Source: an uncultured Bacilli bacterium
GTDB taxonomy: Bacteria; Bacillota_I; Bacilli_A; RF39; UBA660
Reading direction: 5' to 3'
Length of the DNA stretch: 5,765 nt
NCBI GenBank assembly: GCA_910578745.1
Contig: CAJTSN010000030.1
Span: 14,271-20,035 of the forward strand
Shown here: in pieces, positions 4,742-5,765 of the stretch
Layout of the letters: each line of letters opens with the position of its first letter
Position numbering within the stretch: the first letter of the stretch is position 1
Notes under the pieces: generated by a model
The model's database searches: none
What the model was told of the DNA's origin: nothing
Seen by the model: only the letters and a program-made list of their open reading frames with translations
Program-made: the position numbers and the translations under genes

Positions 4742-5332
4742 ATGGAAAGATTAACATTCGTAACAGGAAATATGAAGAAAAGATTTGAAATTGAAGAAAG
4801 ATTTAATAGGGAGCAAATACCTATTGAAATTATAAATATGGATTTTCAAGAACCAGAAGTGAATGATATAGAAATTGTTTCAAGAAGTAAAGTATTACAA
4901 GCTTATCAAGTTTTAGGTAAACCATGTTTTGTAATTGATTCAGGGTTTAACATTCATAATTACCCTAATAATCCTGGATACCCTGGTGCTTTTGTAAGGA
5001 GAAGTGGAATAGCCGAGGATATAGATGGATTATTAAATACTTTAAAAGATGTCAAAGATAGAAGTTGTCAATTCTTAGATTGCTTAACCTTTTATGATGG
5101 AGAAAAATTTTATTGTTTCTATGGAAGAGATGAGGGAACCATAACCTACGAAAAAAGAGGAAAAGAAAATAAAGCCATGCGTTCTTCCTTATGGTATGTA
5201 TTTCAACCTAAAGATAGTGTTAAAACCTTAGCAGAAATGACAGATGAAGAAAGAATAAATCGAAAAGATGGACATATTTCGGCTAAAGAACAATTTATAG
5301 AGTGGTATAAAAAGGTAACTATTCAGACGTAA
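4742..5332 (+). CDS. Divergent HAM1/RdgB-like nucleoside triphosphate pyrophosphatase
   Basis: HAM1/RdgB/ITPA enzymes cleave inosine, xanthosine and other odd purine triphosphates to monophosphate and pyrophosphate. The 196-residue protein keeps the family frame: 'FVTGNMKKRFEI' (6-17, phosphate loop), Glu38, 'VIDSGF' (64-69) with the catalytic Asp66, 'NNPGYPGAFV' (76-85, closer to the eukaryotic and archaeal form), 'YGRDEGTI' (127-134) and 'KTLAEMTDEE' (161-170). Two parts that hold the base are changed: the 'FGYDPIF' region reads 'SSLWYVF' (148-154), and the 'SHR' motif is replaced by 'GHISAKEQF' (177-185). The usual double Asp is Ile-Asp. So substrate choice is probably altered. The gene follows the SIS reading frame by one base, implying co-translation, and ends at a hairpin before an IS66 gene. 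B. subtilis also has a HAM1 gene downstream of gerM, but that one is canonical. Confidence 0.88.
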   Translation: MERLTFVTGNMKKRFEIEERFNREQIPIEIINMDFQEPEVNDIEIVSRSKVLQAYQVLGKPCFVIDSGFNIHNYPNNPGYPGAFVRRSGIAEDIDGLLNTLKDVKDRSCQFLDCLTFYDGEKFYCFYGRDEGTITYEKRGKENKAMRSSLWYVFQPKDSVKTLAEMTDEERINRKDGHISAKEQFIEWYKKVTIQT

Positions 5333-5333
5333 A

Positions 5334-5369
5334 AATAAAAAGTGGTATTAAAAGATGCTGCTTTTTATT
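5334..5369 (+). terminator. AT-rich hairpin, possible terminator after the HAM1-like gene
   Basis: AATAAAAAG (5334-5342) pairs perfectly with CTTTTTATT (5361-5369); up to four further inner positions pair with G-T help. There is no clean T-run after the stem, so termination may be weak. It may equally belong to the end of the IS66 element that starts about here. Confidence 0.45.
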
Positions 5370-5409
5370 AAAATATATGAGAAAATATAAATATAAGGAT
5401 AGTGATAAA

Positions 5410-5765
5410 ATGGGAAGACAAAGAGATTATGAAGCAAGCCTTTTTAATGAATTTGAAAAGCTAAATCAAAAATTAGATAAGCTTTTAAAGGAAAATAAAG
5501 AGCAATCACTAACCATATATAATCTAAATTTAACGATAGATAAATTAGAAAAAACTATCCAAGAAAAAAATAAGAAAATTGAACTATTATTAGAAGAAAT
5601 TGAAAGATTAAAAAATAAAAATAATAAAAATAGTAATAATTCTTCTAAACCATCGTCTACAAATATAGTAACTCCGAAAAAGAAAACAGGTGCTAACTTA
5701 TATAATTATCGTGTTAAAACAAGCAAAAAAGTTGGTGGACAGTTTGGGCATAAAGGCCATAATTT
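5410..5765 (+). CDS. IS66-family transposase (TnpC), N-terminal part
   Basis: The first 118 residues are in the window and the frame stays open to its end. A short head is followed by a long coiled coil (about 13-70, leucine-, lysine- and glutamate-rich), then the family marker 'NSSKPSS' (77-83), a basic stretch 'PKKKTGANLYNYR' and 'KKVGGQFGHKGHN' (106-118). This last motif corresponds to the conserved Gly-Gly-Gln-x-Gly-His-x-Gly segment before the zinc-binding domain. The DDE catalytic domain would follow outside. ATG 5410 has AAGGA at 5395-5399. Full-length members have roughly 400-520 residues. Whether the copy is intact cannot be seen. Confidence 0.9.
   Translation, partial: MGRQRDYEASLFNEFEKLNQKLDKLLKENKEQSLTIYNLNLTIDKLEKTIQEKNKKIELLLEEIERLKNKNNKNSNNSSKPSSTNIVTPKKKTGANLYNYRVKTSKKVGGQFGHKGHN

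Larger units (their letters stand above)
5329..5765 (+). mobile_element. IS66-family insertion sequence, left part, runs off the window
   Basis: The IS66-type transposase gene starts at 5410. IS66 elements characteristically begin with GTAA; a GTAA lies at 5329-5332 about 80 bp before the transposase start and overlaps the stop codon of the HAM1-like gene. The left boundary is therefore a guess: the right end and the 8-bp target duplication lie outside the window. No tnpA or tnpB precedes, which fits the single-gene form common in Firmicutes. Confidence 0.45.

Overview
The window comes from a very AT-rich, endospore-forming member of the low-G+C Gram-positives (Bacilli or an Erysipelotrichia-like relative). 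The evidence is three recognisable sporulation genes (spoIIIAH, gerE, gerM), strong Shine-Dalgarno sites, U-tract terminators and promoters that fit Bacillus-type sigma factors. The near-identity of the GerE-like protein to Bacillus GerE argues for Bacilli over Clostridia. A closer placement cannot be made from the sequence alone. All genes lie on the + strand.

Layout. Positions 1-417 hold no convincing gene, only a 14-bp inverted repeat and, at the end, a good vegetative promoter. This promoter drives a small GRAM/PH-like protein (418-759) closed by a terminator. Next comes a sporulation block of separately transcribed genes. spoIIIAH (920-1411) has a possible sigma-E promoter. gerE (1568-1774) has a textbook sigma-K promoter. 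gerM (1825-2775) has a near-consensus sigma-E promoter embedded in the gerE terminator. SpoIIIAH and GerM are both parts of the SpoIIIA-SpoIIQ channel between mother cell and forespore, and GerE is the late mother-cell regulator. A tRNA-Arg(UCU) gene (2822-2898) with its own promoter and terminator closes this conserved half.

The second half, directly 3' of the tRNA, looks accessory. It holds a compact HTH-WYL regulator (3173-3652), a GlmS-like double-SIS sugar-phosphate isomerase broken into two reading frames at a run of ten A residues (3710-4740), and a divergent HAM1/ITPase-like nucleotide pyrophosphatase (4742-5332). The IS66-family transposase entering at 5410 runs off the window. The last genes are tightly packed (1-bp gap between the SIS reading frame and the HAM1-like gene), so they probably form one small operon under the WYL regulator.

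The most interesting unit is this WYL / double-SIS / HAM1-like cassette. It has a sugar-phosphate enzyme possibly controlled by slippage, and a nucleotide-cleaning enzyme whose base-recognition residues are changed. Its function is not known to me; a role in nucleotide or sugar-phosphate metabolism, possibly defence related, is inference only.
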